Origin: Gnetum montanum
Taxonomy: Eukaryota > Streptophyta > Gnetopsida > Gnetales > Gnetaceae
Length of the DNA stretch: 64,000 bases
Assembly (NCBI GenBank): GCA_015680685.1
Contig: MNCI01023579.1
Span: 105,147-169,146 of the forward strand
Direction: 5' to 3'
This document shows positions 46,142 through 57,993 of the stretch, in pieces; the stretch's first letter is position 1; every line of letters starts with the position of its first letter. Made by a program: the position numbers and the translations under genes. The notes under the pieces were generated by a model that saw only the letters and a program-made list of their open reading frames with translations, did no database searches and was not told the origin of the DNA.

Positions 46142-47890
46142 AGACAAGTATGCCTCCTTCTTCATATGAAAGCGCCTCACTGCCTAGGTCTGAAACAAGA
46201 AATAGTCAACGACGTAATATACATGAAGTTGATCCACCAATCCCTCAACAATTTTGAGTGGTATATATTCATCCTGATGAGTATATACCAGACTTCACCT
46301 TTATCCTCCATCAAGACAAAAAACTGCGTTGGCAAGACTTAGAAGGTAACATAGTGTTACTTCATGATTGTTCAATCCTAAGCATGCTTCTTCATGCTCT
46401 CACACGAATTAGCATGCCACACTTACATGCAAAATACATTGTGCAAGACCATGACTTGAGAGAATACCATTCCATAGAGGCACAATGTCAAAGGGACTTG
46501 CAACAAGAGAGACATCATAAGTCTCTGAAGGGTAGGTAGCCCCAGGATGCCCCACATGTCTTAAGTGAAAATGAGGGTGGCAAACCTACCTTAGGTAGTC
46601 GACCACACAACGATGTTCCTTCCCTTGAATTTGGCCAAGGGGTTATGTATTAGAACCTTAATTTCACTATTCATAACCTAGGTTTTGATACCCATGGGCA
46701 CAAAGGGTCATAAAAAGGGACACAGATACATGATAAAGGTGGACATTCTGATCGTAATCACGATTGAGGCTGTGATCTCCAAAGAGAAGGTAGCAGACAC
46801 TATCATGGTGATGGTTCTCATTATTCTTTACCTTCATCATCTCTGTCATCCTCTCCTTCAGTATCCAAATGCAATCATAAAGAAAAATACCATAGGGATG
46901 GAGGTAGGCAAAGTGGAAGTCATAGGAGAAATAGCTAGGAAAGGGGACGAGGGCACTCTAGAGAGTCACAACATAGAAGAAGGAAGAGTAGGGAACAATG
47001 TAGGCATCATAGATGCCATGGACAAGATAATCACGATGAACCCCTACTCGCTACTCGAAGTATGTTAGACATAACTAAGGCTATTAGAATTCCAACAAAG
47101 CACCAGAAAGATAGTAGGATCAAGAGATTAGATATGAACAACATCCCACGATTTGAAGGGGGATACAATGCTAATCCCCAGAATCATTCATAAGCATTCC
47201 ATGATGCGTGTACCTTACAGAACATAGAAAATGAATGGCAAAAAATTAAGTTGTTCCCATGAACATTAGTTAAAGAAGCAAAAACTGGTATCAGTCTTTA
47301 GAACTGGAATCCATTCGTAGGTGGAGTACTATGTTAGAACTATTTAACGACAAGTACCAAATGTACTCTTGACTGTCTAACTTATGAAAGCAAATCCAAG
47401 GTTGGAAACAAGGAGGACATGAACCCTTGGATGTTGCCATGGGCTGATATTATGCACTGTTACACCATTGTCTTGGCCATGGTTATTCACAAAGGGATCA
47501 ACTACACCATCTCATGGATGGGCGTAGGCATGAAACGAGAAGAACCCTTGGGACTTATGCCCAAGGAAGACTATCCAAGCTTAGGTCCCATCAAATTCAA
47601 AGATTATTGGAGAAAATTGTTAAGGAAGAAGGTGAGCTATGGAAAAGAGAAAGTGCAGAAGAGTATAACCGAGATCCTTCCCTCTAGGAGAGGGGAGTAA
47701 GATTTTGTGAGGATGAAGAAGTGTCACCACTCGAAGAGATGGTGAATAGGAAAACTTTGCCTATCCAAAAGATGACATCAGAAGTTTTGGCAAAGGTAGA
47801 CCAAATGTGGAATTCCCTAGATAATAGATTTCAAACTATTCTTAAAATAGTAGAGGAGTCTAGAGAGCAAGGTAGTTAGAAAAGAAAAAG
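46142..47890 (+). pseudogene. Athila-like gag
   Basis: Frame-shifted blocks: an N-terminal part (VDPPIPQQF, VVYIHPDEYIPDFTF, LRWQDLEGNIVLLHD), a HG/R/S-rich low-complexity stretch (46690-47050), and a gag core with MLDITKAIRIPTKHQKD, IPRFEGGYNANPQ and WNPFVGG. The open stretch 47419-47700 follows. Gag would form the particle and bind RNA. Many stops. It compares best with the possible gag debris at 7300-7440. Confidence 0.65.
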
Positions 47891-49563
47891 GAAAGAGGCT
47901 AAACATGCACATAGCAAGGGTAAGGGCAAAGTTGCCATCATTGAAGAGGTTGTGGATTCGGAAATAGACAATGATAGTGGATGTGAGATATGTCAATATG
48001 ACCATCCTAAGGGATGTTGCTCTATAATCTCACATCTATAGGAGTCTGTGATGTATGCACTCAACCCATGATAAACAAAAGGCAAACACCCCGAAGGTTA
48101 CCTTATCCCCAAGGTAACCCAAGAAAATTTCACAAACCCTTAACGTATTATCCAAGTGGAACTCCACCACAACTAATTGAGCAATATCAATAGCGGAAAC
48201 ACCCACAATCATGGGGAATGCTACCACCAAGGCAATAGTATCCTTACCAACAACCTAACCCGTATGGATATTACGTGCAGTAGCCAATCTCCCCACATGA
48301 CTCTACTAGTCACATCACTCCTCAACCTCACTACCAAGTCTATGAGTATTATGGAACTCCCTCTTTTAGGGATGATATTTTGCAAGCATATCATCCTTTT
48401 CATCTGGCTGCATCTCTTCCACCAATAGCTCTACTACCACTTGCTCCATCTATGTAGGGTGAAATCCCTACCCAGCCGTAGCAACATAATGCCACAAGGG
48501 TTGTTAACTCTCAACCTACTATTGGTTCCAACAACCACATAAAGAAAAGACCTTTCTTTAAACCAACAAACCAACCAAGCCCTTGTAATCACAAGTGGTT
48601 GATTCCTTAGACTCCTTAGTATCAATCAAAACTTCAGAGCCCCCTTCAACCCAATCACCATACTCAATGCATATGGTCATGCTAACACATGTCGTCACTA
48701 ATTGGATCAAAGATAGCCACCTTCCCAGGAAATTCTCTAATCCTGGGAGACCTATGATATACTTACAAATCGCTGAAAATGCGTTGTGCAAGGCTCTTTT
48801 GGATTTAGGTTCCGGTATCAACTTGATTTCTCAAGAAATGTACTCCATTGAAAAAGAGCAACATCCATCTAGAGTTGGCTGACCAATCCATCATTATCCC
48901 ATTGGAATTGGTGGAAGACATTGTTACCACTATTTGTGGGTGGTCATACCTAGCTGACTTCCTAGTGATTCAGGTAAGCAACGGTAAGGGGGACTTCCCA
49001 ATCATAATGGAAAGAGCATGGCTAAGAACCATCAACACACACCTAGGAATCCATGATCTTTCCTTAGAAATATCAAAGGAAAATACATTTGGAAAGATCA
49101 AGAAGAAGAAATTTCCATGCATCACATACAGTGACACAAGGTGTAATTGCATGCAAAGGTTATGGTTTATGCAAAGTTTAGCATTGCCTGCGTGCAATCA
49201 GTGTGCACAAGTGATCAACATACAAAGATGCCTATATGCAGCAACCACACGATAGGAAGGCACCCAATGGCTGACAGCTGATCAAGAAAGTAGTTCAATT
49301 ATATGCATGGAACCAACTGAGGGTTTGACTAGCACTTACATCGATAGCATAGATGCATTAGAGTAAGTCCACTGCCAACTTCCAAACCTAAACCTTAAAA
49401 ATATCAACTGTGGGAAGTTGAAAATCCCTAGAAATTTAAGTAGGAGCCCCTCAAGCTGAAACCGTTGTTCACCGATATGGAATACATGTTCCTTAAGAAT
49501 GGAAAATCAGTAATTATCAATGCGAAGCTTGCTCCACAACAAAAAAAGAAACTGCTGACCAAT
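47891..49563 (+). pseudogene. Athila-like protease and first codons of RT
   Basis: CEICQYDHPKGC near 47980 could be the worn zinc knuckle of gag. The protease has ALLDLGSGINLISQEMY (48797-48840), a D-L-G-[AS] type active site known from Athila. In the next frame come HLELADQSIIIPLELVEDIV, TICGWSYLADFLVIQ and ERAWLRT. The RT N-terminus MEYMFLKNGKSVIINAKLA is at 49480-49536, and KKKLLT ends at 49560, three bases before the 3' LTR. The same region of element 2 at 11862-12480 continues into RT, so the stop here is a deletion junction. Confidence 0.8.
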
Positions 49564-50403
49564 TGATTATTGGAGCAGTTATTCTAATTATTAGAATGGT
49601 TACTCTAATTACTAGAGTAGTTGCTCCCAAGTCTATAAATACAGTGCTCAGGTGCACAATTGGAAATAAGTCTTTGAGGAGTCAAGTGGCGAAACTCTAG
49701 TAGTATGTTTGAAGGTTAGAGTATTTTCCAAGTACTTGTAGCAGAAGGTTGAAGTGTGGATAGATCTTTATTCGAGCATTGTGTACCTAAGCACAACTTG
49801 TGTATGGCAATAAAGATGAGCTCTTTGATTCATCCTTATAGCACTTGAGATTTGTTTTCTTACACATTTCTTTTATTTTATTTTCTTATGCATTTATTTT
49901 ATTTTTTTTATTTTATGCACTTTACATTTCTGTTATTAGCACAACAATTCATTTTGATCAATTAAGCAAATTGTTGAATTACACTCAATACGATCACTTT
50001 GAGCATGTGTGTAACGCTTGGTAACCCAGTAACGATTAGCGTTTGATAATCCCAATAGCATTGCACTAGTTCAGGATGTGTACAGCAAGTGAGAATAGAT
50101 ACTGGTTTAGAATTAGTTAAAGCCTAGTTAATCAGTAGTTAAGTTAAATTAGTCACTTAGTTATCTCTCTCTCTTCCCTACTAGCGCAGGACATAAAAAC
50201 ATAAAAGCTATAAAAATCATATGCCTCAAGCTTCCTTAACCATACAATCATGACATACAAGTAAGCTTGGGAAGATAACAATCAACCAACCCGTCCTTGT
50301 TCCACAAGGGCACATAAGCACGTAGTCCTTGGAATTCAACCGGATCATGCGTGAAACACTTATATTTGTATGGTTGAGCCTAGGGGTACCTTGCCACTTA
50401 TCA
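49564..50403 (+). repeat. Truncated 3' LTR of the nested element (840 bp)
   Basis: Begins within the last palindromic units of U3 (TGATTATTGGAGCAG) and then follows the 5' LTR to the end, ACTTATCA. About 310 bp of U3 are missing relative to 44865-46013. No polypurine tract precedes it. Confidence 0.88.
49764..49817 (+). promoter_or_regulatory. R-region inverted repeat with poly(A) signal, copy 4
   Basis: ATCTTTATT (49764-49772) and AATAAAGAT (49809-49817), perfect arms, starts 45 nt apart. Confidence 0.7.
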
Positions 50404-51525
50404 AATTCATAATGCTAATACAAATACACCTGCATTAGGAAAAATTTATGCAATTTATGAAAATATGTTAACAAAAATTAAAAGAAGGGTTCTAGAAATG
50501 GATAGCTCTCTTGATTTTTATAATGCTTAATTACTTCCATTGATTTTAAAAATATGGAATGCTACAAATACCCCATTGCATTTGGTTTCTTATGCATTAA
50601 ATATTAAACATAGAGATAAAAAGCCAACAAGGCCTTGTGATGATTTTGATGTAAGAACAAGTTTCTTAGGATATGTTAAATGGTTATATTCACCTTGTGA
50701 GGCTAGCTTAATTAGAAAAGAATGGCTTTAATTTACTAAAGGACATACAAAAGCATTAAAATGTGAAGATTCTATACTTGATATGGATGGAATAGCTTAA
50801 GAAGATCTAGCTAGATGGTGGAGTTTGCATGGTGAAGATACTCCTAGACTTCAAACTTTAGTAGTGAAGCTTCTTTCTCAGGTAATACAATCAATTTTTC
50901 ATTAAACATATAACAAATATAAATATGTATTAATTTTATTAATTAATTTATGAAATGTGATATTTGAAAAATTGAAATAGTGATGTTTTATATATCATTA
51001 TGCATTCTCTAAACACCATGATTAGTAGGCTATTAGGTCTGAAGCTTCAAATGAGTTTGTTTATTGATGAAGTTTTGAAAGATTTATAAAATAAATCTTT
51101 TAACAATGAAAAAATTTATTCTTGTTTTTATCATTTATGTAGGTTGCATCTTCTTCTAAAAGAAATTGGTCAACATACTTTTTTATTTATTGGATCAAAA
51201 GAAATAGTCTAACTCCAAAAAGAGCTGAAAAATTAGTATCTATTCATAGCATGATTAGATTGGAAGAAAGAAAGGAAATAAAATATAGGCAATCACCTAC
51301 TCTTTGTTGGGATGTTAATCTAGAAGATGATAATGTTCCAACAGTTTATGATAGAAAAAGTTATTCTGCTGACTTAATTAATGTTCCTGGAGCAATGAAT
51401 CTTAATATTGATGATTCAATCCTTGATGAAGATGATTACCATGCAAATGATATTAATGGCATAGAACAAAATGATGCAAGTTTTACAAATTTACTCTTTA
51501 GAGTGAGCAAGGAGAAAATATAGGC
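50404..51525 (+). pseudogene. hAT transposase, C-terminal half with dimerisation region
   Basis: Continues the gene cut at 44864: HNANTNTPALGKIYAIYENM, then LTKIKRRVLEMDSSLDFYNA, HLVSYALNIKHRDKKP, and ARWWSLHGEDTPRLQTLVVK, LLSQ. An intron 50882-51142 with GT/AG ends leads to ASSSSSKRNWSTY, the hallmark of the hAT dimerisation domain, then AEKLVSIHSMIRLEERKEIK and the end at KEKI (51523). Stops at a few places only. Confidence 0.85.
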
Positions 51526-51961
51526 TAAAATTAGAATTTGAACAATGTCACAACTTCTAAGCTTTGGCAAGAAACTCTTTTGTGATTTAAAAAGAGATAG
51601 ATAATTTTATGACATTATCATATATATATGATAATGCTAAAATATTTTATAACACACATGAGACTCAATACTTAATGTTTCATTGCAATCTTTTATGCAA
51701 TTTTTAAGCATTAACAATANTGCAAGTTTTAAGCATTAAAAATATTTTGAATTTACATTGTACTTGTTCTATATTCTACAATGTTTTTTATGATATATGA
51801 GATTTAATTTTAAAAAAAACTTATATATTTAAATTTTCTCTATCACATCCCCAACCACGAACCTATCCCCACTTTTTCTTGAGGCACATGTACCCAAACA
51901 CATTTAGAATCACGAATCCTTGATTCCTTACTTCCACGAATTGGATTCTCTTGATGCATAG
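51526..51961. other. Unassigned AT-rich stretch with an N at 51720
   Basis: No gene. Around the N, TTTTAAGCATTAA occurs on both sides, so this is another possible contig join. The distal part probably contains the 3' UTR and right end of the hAT element, whose terminal repeats I could not identify. Confidence 0.4.
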
Positions 51962-52528
51962 TGTGAAGGTAATATTGAGGTGGTGCATCGTTGCTAACAT
52001 GGCTCATGAGTCTATTGGAGGGAAAGGTCATATTTTGAATGTGTTTGCAAACTAAACAATGTGCAATAATCCACATTCCCCCACTATAGGACCTCTGCCC
52101 AATTGGCCAACTCAATTTTTTCTAATTAGTTACCAACAAATTTATAAAGGTAGTAGGAGCTTCTTGAAGTATTGGAGTGTTGAGGCTCCCTATTATTCCA
52201 TAGTTTAGGAATGCTATCAACATGATTTACTTATGCGAGCATTATCTTAAAATATATCTTAAAATTGAAATTGCAATATTGGTTCAACTATTTTGGGCAT
52301 TGATGTAGAGCTTTTAAAAACTAGTTGCATACATTTCTTTTCCATCCTGGGACTACTTATGTAAATTGGAGTTATAATTGTTAATGAATGATAATAATAA
52401 ATAATTTAAAGGTTGCATGATACCTCTCATTGAAAGTACTCCTATTCAAATTGTGAAACCATGCCCTAGTGATTTGACTAATAAGTCATGGCCCCATGCT
52501 TAGCATGGGCGATGTTTGCATCAATACA
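51962..52528 (+). repeat. LTR-like repeat, copy 2 (possibly solo)
   Basis: Same repeat as 31630-32183 (shared CATTCCCCCACTATAGGACC and TTTATAAAGGTAGTAGGAGC), with a small tandem duplication near 52240-52265. Ends ATCAATACA. Confidence 0.5.
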
Positions 52529-52880
52529 AACGTAATAAAATTTCAGTTTGCATTTAAGTTTCATAATTTTTGAAGTGGAAAGTTTCCTCTAATACTTCCA
52601 CTTAATACATTACTTATATACTAACTATAGGACATGTCCTAAGTATATCTTACAAACTATAAAAAACTAAAAGTAAATTCTTGGTATGGTTCATGATAAT
52701 TTGTGAAGTGGAAAGCTTCCTCTAATACTTCCACTTATATATGCCACCTTTAATGATGTATTAGATGAGAGGAAAAAAGTTTTTCCTCTATGCCATGATA
52801 ATTTTTGATGTAAAATGTTTTTAGTGATAGGTTAATTAAGTGCTTGGTGTAATGTCTTCTTAAGTAAGAGGTTGGCAATT
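52529..52880. other. Unassigned AT-rich stretch before the array
   Basis: No gene. GTGGAAAG and TTCCTCTAATACTTCCACTT occur twice (near 52575-52610 and 52707-52738), about 130 bp apart, a small local duplication. Confidence 0.5.
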
Positions 52881-55800
52881 TGAGTTACATTTGAGGCATC
52901 ATTATATTTCTTTATAATTCTTTTAGAGCATCATGTTGGCTATATGTCTTAGGGTGTATTTATTGTCACTAGTACATAGTTTCTTTTGTTGCTATTTGTT
53001 CATTTTTCTTTATATAGAGTTTTCACCTTTCTATAACAAATACCCCAAAGGAGAGGTTTTTTAGGGTTGATTGTAATGAGGAAAACTAGAAAGATATCTT
53101 AAAAACCATTATGCTTCTTTTTTATACACCATTTTTGTTGATTTTTTATACTTTGAATTTTTTATTATTTTATTATTTATTTATTTTATTATATACCCAA
53201 GGGCATAGTGTAAGTAAATGGTACAAAATATAGAAACATGGTATTTTTTGAAATGTAAAATTTTGTAAGATGAGGTGAAGATAAATAATTGATATAGAGG
53301 GGAAAGTTTTTGTATAGCCAACTCTATTTTATTAGAACAAGACTAAGATAAGGATAATGACTAGGATAAGGATAATGATGATAATGAGTACTGAAATTTT
53401 TGATCATTATATTTGACAGTAAGCTTAAAAGATTTCTTTTACACAATTATTGATAATGACTAGGATAAGGATAATGACAAGGATAAGGATAATGATGATA
53501 ATGAGTAATGAAATTTTTTATCATTATATTTGATGGACTGTAAGGTTAAAAGATTTCTTTTACATTTGAGGCATCATTATATTTCTTTATAATTCTTTTA
53601 GAGCATCATGTTGGTTATATGTCTTAGGGCGTATTTATTGTCACTAGTAGATAGTTGCTTTTGTTGCTATTTGTTCATTTTTCTTTATATAAAGTTTTCC
53701 CCTTTTTATAAAAAAATACCGTTATAAGAGTGAGGCCTGATTCTTTTCCTACCCCAAAGGAGAGGTTTTTTAAGGTTGGTTGTAAGGAGGAAAACTAGAA
53801 AGATATCCTAAAAACCATTATGCTTTTTCTTTATACTCTCTTTATGTTGATTTGTTGTACTTTGAATTTTTTATTATTTTATTATTTATTTTTTTATTAT
53901 ATACCTAAGGGCATAGTGTAAGTAAATGGTACAAAATATTAGAAACATGGTATTTTTTGAAATGTTAAATTTTGTAAGATAAGGTGAAGATAAATAATTG
54001 GTATAGAGGGAAAATTTTTTGTATAGCTAACTCTATTTTATTAGGACAAGACTAAGATAAGGATAATGACTAGGATAAAGATAATGATGATAATGAGTAA
54101 TGAAATTTTTGATCATTATATTTGACAGACTGTAAGGTTAAAAGATTTCTTTTAGAAGATTATTAATAATGACTAGGATAAGGATAATGATGATAATGAG
54201 TAATGAAATTTTTTATCATTATATTTGACAGATTATAAGGTTAAAAGATTTCTTTTACAAGATTATTGATAATGACTAGGATAAGAATAATGACTAGGAT
54301 AACGATAATGATGATAATGAGTAATGAAATTTTTTATCATTATATTTGATAGATAAGGTTAAAATATTTCTTTTACAAGAGGTTGGCAATTTGAGTTACA
54401 TTTGAGGCATCATTATAATTCTTTTAGAGCATCATGTTGGTTATATGTCTTAGGGTGTATTTATTGTTACTAGTACATAGTTGTTTTTGTTGTTATTTGT
54501 TCATTTTTCTTTATATAAAGTTTTCCCTTTTTTATAAAAAAAAAACCCCTATAAGAGTGAGGCCTTATCCTTTTTCTACTTCAAAGGAGAGGTTTTTTAG
54601 GGTTGGTTGTAAGGAGGAAAACTATAAAGATATCCTAAAAACCATTATGCTTCTTCTTTATACTCTCTTTTTGTTGATTTGTTGTACTTTGACTTTTTAA
54701 TTATTTATTTATTTTATTATATACCCAAGGGCATAGTGTAAGTAAATGGTACAAAATATTAGAAACAAGATGAAGTAAAGATAAATAAATGATATAGAGG
54801 GGAAATTTTTCGTATAGCTAACTCTATTTTATTAGGACAAGACTAAGATAAAGATAATGACTAGGATAAGGATAATGATGATAATTAGTAATGAAATTTT
54901 TGATCATTATATTTGAAAGACTATAAGGTTAAAAGATTTCTTTTACAAAAGGTTGGCAATTTGAGTTACATTTGAGGCATCATTATAATTCTTTTAGAGC
55001 ATCATGTTGGTTATATTTCTTAGGGTGTATTTATTGTCACTAGTACATAGTTGTTTTTGTTGCTATTTGTTCATTTTTCTTTATATAAAGTTTTTCCCTT
55101 TTTATTTTTTATTTTTAAAAAAAACCCTAAGAGTGAGGCCTGATCCTTTTCCAACCCCAAAGGAACAGTTTTTTACGATTGGTTGTAAGGAGGAAAACTA
55201 GAAAGATATCCTAAAAACCATTATGCTTCTTTTTTATACTCTCTTTTTGTTGATTTTTTGTACTTTGAATTTTTTATTATTTTATTATTTATTTTTTTAT
55301 TATATACCCAAGGGCATAGTGTAAGTAAATGGTACAAAATATAGAAACATGGTATTTTTTGAAATGTTAAATTTTGTAAGATGAGGTGAAGATAAATAAA
55401 TGATATAGAGGGGAAAGTTTTTGTATAGCCAACTCTATTTTATTAGGACAAGACTAAGATAAGGATAATGACTAGGATAAGGATAATGATGATAATGAGT
55501 ACTGAAATTCTTTATCATTATATTTGACAGTAAGCTTAAAAGATTTCTTTTACACAATTATTGATAATGACTAGGATAAGGATAATGACAAGGATAAGGA
55601 TAATGATGATAATGAGTAATGAAATTTTTTATCATTATATTTGATAGACTGTAAGGTTAAAAGATTTCTTTTACAAGAGGTTGGCAGTTTGAGTTACATT
55701 TGAGGCATCATTATATTTCTTTATAATTCTTTTAGAGCATCATGTTGGTTATATGTCTTAGGGTGTATTTATTGTCACTAGTAGATAGTTGCTTTTGTTG

Positions 55801-57746
55801 CTATTTGTTCATTTTTCTTTATATAAAGTTTTCCAGGAAAAATAAAAAAATACTGTTATAAGAGTGAGGCTTGATTCTTTTCCTACCCCAAAGGAGAGGT
55901 TTTTTAGGGTTGGTTGTAAGGAGGAAAACTAGAAAGATATCCTAAAAACCATTATGCTTCTTCTTTATACTCTCTTTATGTTGATTTGTTGTACTTTGAA
56001 TTTTTTATTATTTTATTATTTATTTTTTTATTATATACCCAAGGGCATAGTGTAAGTAAATGGTACAAAATATTAGAAACATGGTATTTTTTGAAATGTT
56101 AAATTTTGTAAGATGAGGTGAAGATAAATAATTGATATAGAGGGAAAAGTTTTTGTATAGCTAACTCTATTTTATTAGGGCAAGACTAACATAAGGATAA
56201 TGATGATAATGAGTACTGAAATTTTTTTATCATTATATTTGATAGTAACGTTAAAAGATTTCTTTTACAAGATTATTGACAATGACTAGGATAAGGATAA
56301 TGATGATAATGAGTAATGAAATTTTTTATCATTATATTTGACAGACTGTAAGCTTAAAAGATTTCTTTTACAAGATTATTGATAATGACTGGATAAGGAT
56401 AATGATGATAATGAGTAATCAAATTTTTTATCGTTATATTTGATAAACTATAAGGTTAAAAGATTTCTTTTACACAGGTTGGGAGTTTGAGTTATATTTG
56501 AGGCATCATTATATTTCTATATAATTGTTTTAGAGCATCATGTTGGTTATATGTCTTATGGTGTATTTATTGTCACTAATAGATAGTTGCTTTTGTTGTT
56601 ATTTGTTCATTTTTCTTTATATAAAGTTTTCCCCTTTTTATAAAAAAAATATTAGAAACATGGTATTTTTTGAAATGTTAAATTTTGTAAGATGAGGTGA
56701 AGATAAATAATTGATATAGAGGGGGAAGTTTTTGTATAGCTTAACTCTATTTTATTAGGACAAGACTAAGATAAGGATAATGACTAGGATAAGGATAATG
56801 ATGATAATGAGTAATGAAATTTTTTATCATTATATTTGATAGATTGTAAGGTTAAAGGATTTCTTTTACAAGATTATTGATAATGACTAGGATAAGGATA
56901 ATGATGATAATGAGTAATGAAACTTTTTATCATTATATTTGATATAGTGTAAGGTTAAAAGATTTCTTTTACAAGAGGTTGGCAGTTTGAGTTACATTTG
57001 AGGCATCATTATAATTCTTTTAGAGCATCATGTTGGTTATATGTCTTAGGGTGTATTTATTGTCACTAGTACATAGTTGTTTTTGTTGCTATTTGTTCAT
57101 TTTTCTTTATGTAAAGTTTTTCCCTTTTTATAAAAAAATAAGCCCCTATAAGAGTGAGGCCTGAGAGGTTTTTTAGGGTTGGTTGTAAGGAGAAAAACTA
57201 GAAAGATATCCTAAAAACCATTATGCTTCTTTATACTCTCTTTTTGTTGTACTTTGACTTTTTTATTATTTTATTATTTACTTTTTTATTATATACCCAA
57301 GGGCAATGTAAGTAAAGGGTACAAAATATTAGAAACATGGTATTTTTTGAAATGTTAAATTTTGTAAGATGAGGCGAAGATAAATAATTGATATAGAGGG
57401 AAAAGTTTTTGTATAGCTAACTCTATTTTATTATAATAAGACTAAGATAAGGATAATGACTAGGATAAGGATAATGATGATAATGAGTAATGAAATTTTT
57501 TATCATTATATTTGACAGACTATAACGTTAAAAGATTTCTTTTACAAGATTATTGATAAGCCCAAAACAACGACACTAGGCTGCTTTATGCTTTTTTTGG
57601 TTCATGACTAGGATAAGGATAATGAGTATTGAAATTCTTTATCATTATATTTGACAGACTGTAAGGTTAAAAGATTTCTTTTACAAGATTATTGATAAGC
57701 CCAAAACAACGATACTAGGCTGCTTTATGCGTTTTTCTGGTTCATC
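52881..57746 (+). repeat. Hierarchical tandem array, 7 long units with nested subrepeats
   Basis: Long units begin near GAGGCATCATTAT at about 52892, 53568, 54403, 54972, 55701, 56498 and 56999, so they measure about 500-840 bp. Each has a conserved block (TTCATTTTTCTTTATATAAA, AGATATCCTAAAAACCATTA, ATATACCCAAGGGCA) and a variable number of a subrepeat of about 100 bp built on GATAATGACTAGGATAAGG and TTTATCATTATATTTGACAG. The number of subrepeats explains the unit length. Spurious ORFs occur. It ends 250 bp before the lectin start codon. Confidence 0.9.
57511..57746 (+). repeat. Gene-edge duplication inside the last array units
   Basis: A block of about 95 bp that begins in the subrepeat and runs on through GATTATTGATAAGCCCAAAA, ACTAGGCTGCTTTATGC and GGTTCAT occurs at about 57511-57605 and again at about 57651-57745. 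The second copy continues into the lectin promoter. So sequence from the gene edge has been captured into the array. Confidence 0.85.
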
Positions 57747-57878
57747 AACGAAGCTGCCAACGCCCCATAAAAGCGTCCTATTATGTGGAAAAAGGTGCAT
57801 TCCGTGTTTCTTGGATGAAATTCCGGGCGAGGAGAGACTTTATTCCTGCCCACGGAAATGCAACCAACAAACAAGGGC

Positions 57879-57886
57879 TATAAATA
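57879..57886 (+). promoter_or_regulatory. TATA box of the lectin gene
   Basis: GGGCTATAAATACT is 115 bp upstream of the start codon and is the only TATA box in the 240 bp upstream. A start site near 57910 would give a purine-rich 5' UTR of about 80 nt. Confidence 0.7.
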
Positions 57887-57993
57887 CTAACAAAAGATGA
57901 CCTTGTGATAAACCAGATAACAGCAAGCAAGGAGGGAAAACAGAACAAAAAGGAAGTAACAAAGAAGAAGCAGAAGAATAAGAGAAGTTGGTG

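Larger units (their letters stand above)
44865..50403 (+). mobile_element. Athila-like LTR element, internally deleted, nested in hAT gene
   Basis: 5' LTR 44865-46013, PBS, gag, protease, the first codons of RT, then directly a truncated 3' LTR 49564-50403. The rest of RT, RNase H, integrase, spacer, extra ORF, polypurine tract and the 5' part of the right U3 are missing, so one deletion probably joined the RT start to the U3. TG and CA ends are present and the flanks are hAT coding sequence. Confidence 0.85.

Noticed and set aside
54434-55201. Repeated small ORFs (MLVICLRVYLL and MLVIFLRVYLL types)
   Set aside because: They are copies of the array unit; frames differ in length between units and end at random.
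57988-57993. Two extra codons (TTG GTG) as an upstream start for the lectin
   Set aside because: Plant genes start at ATG with rare exceptions; ATG 57994 has good context and begins the signal peptide.
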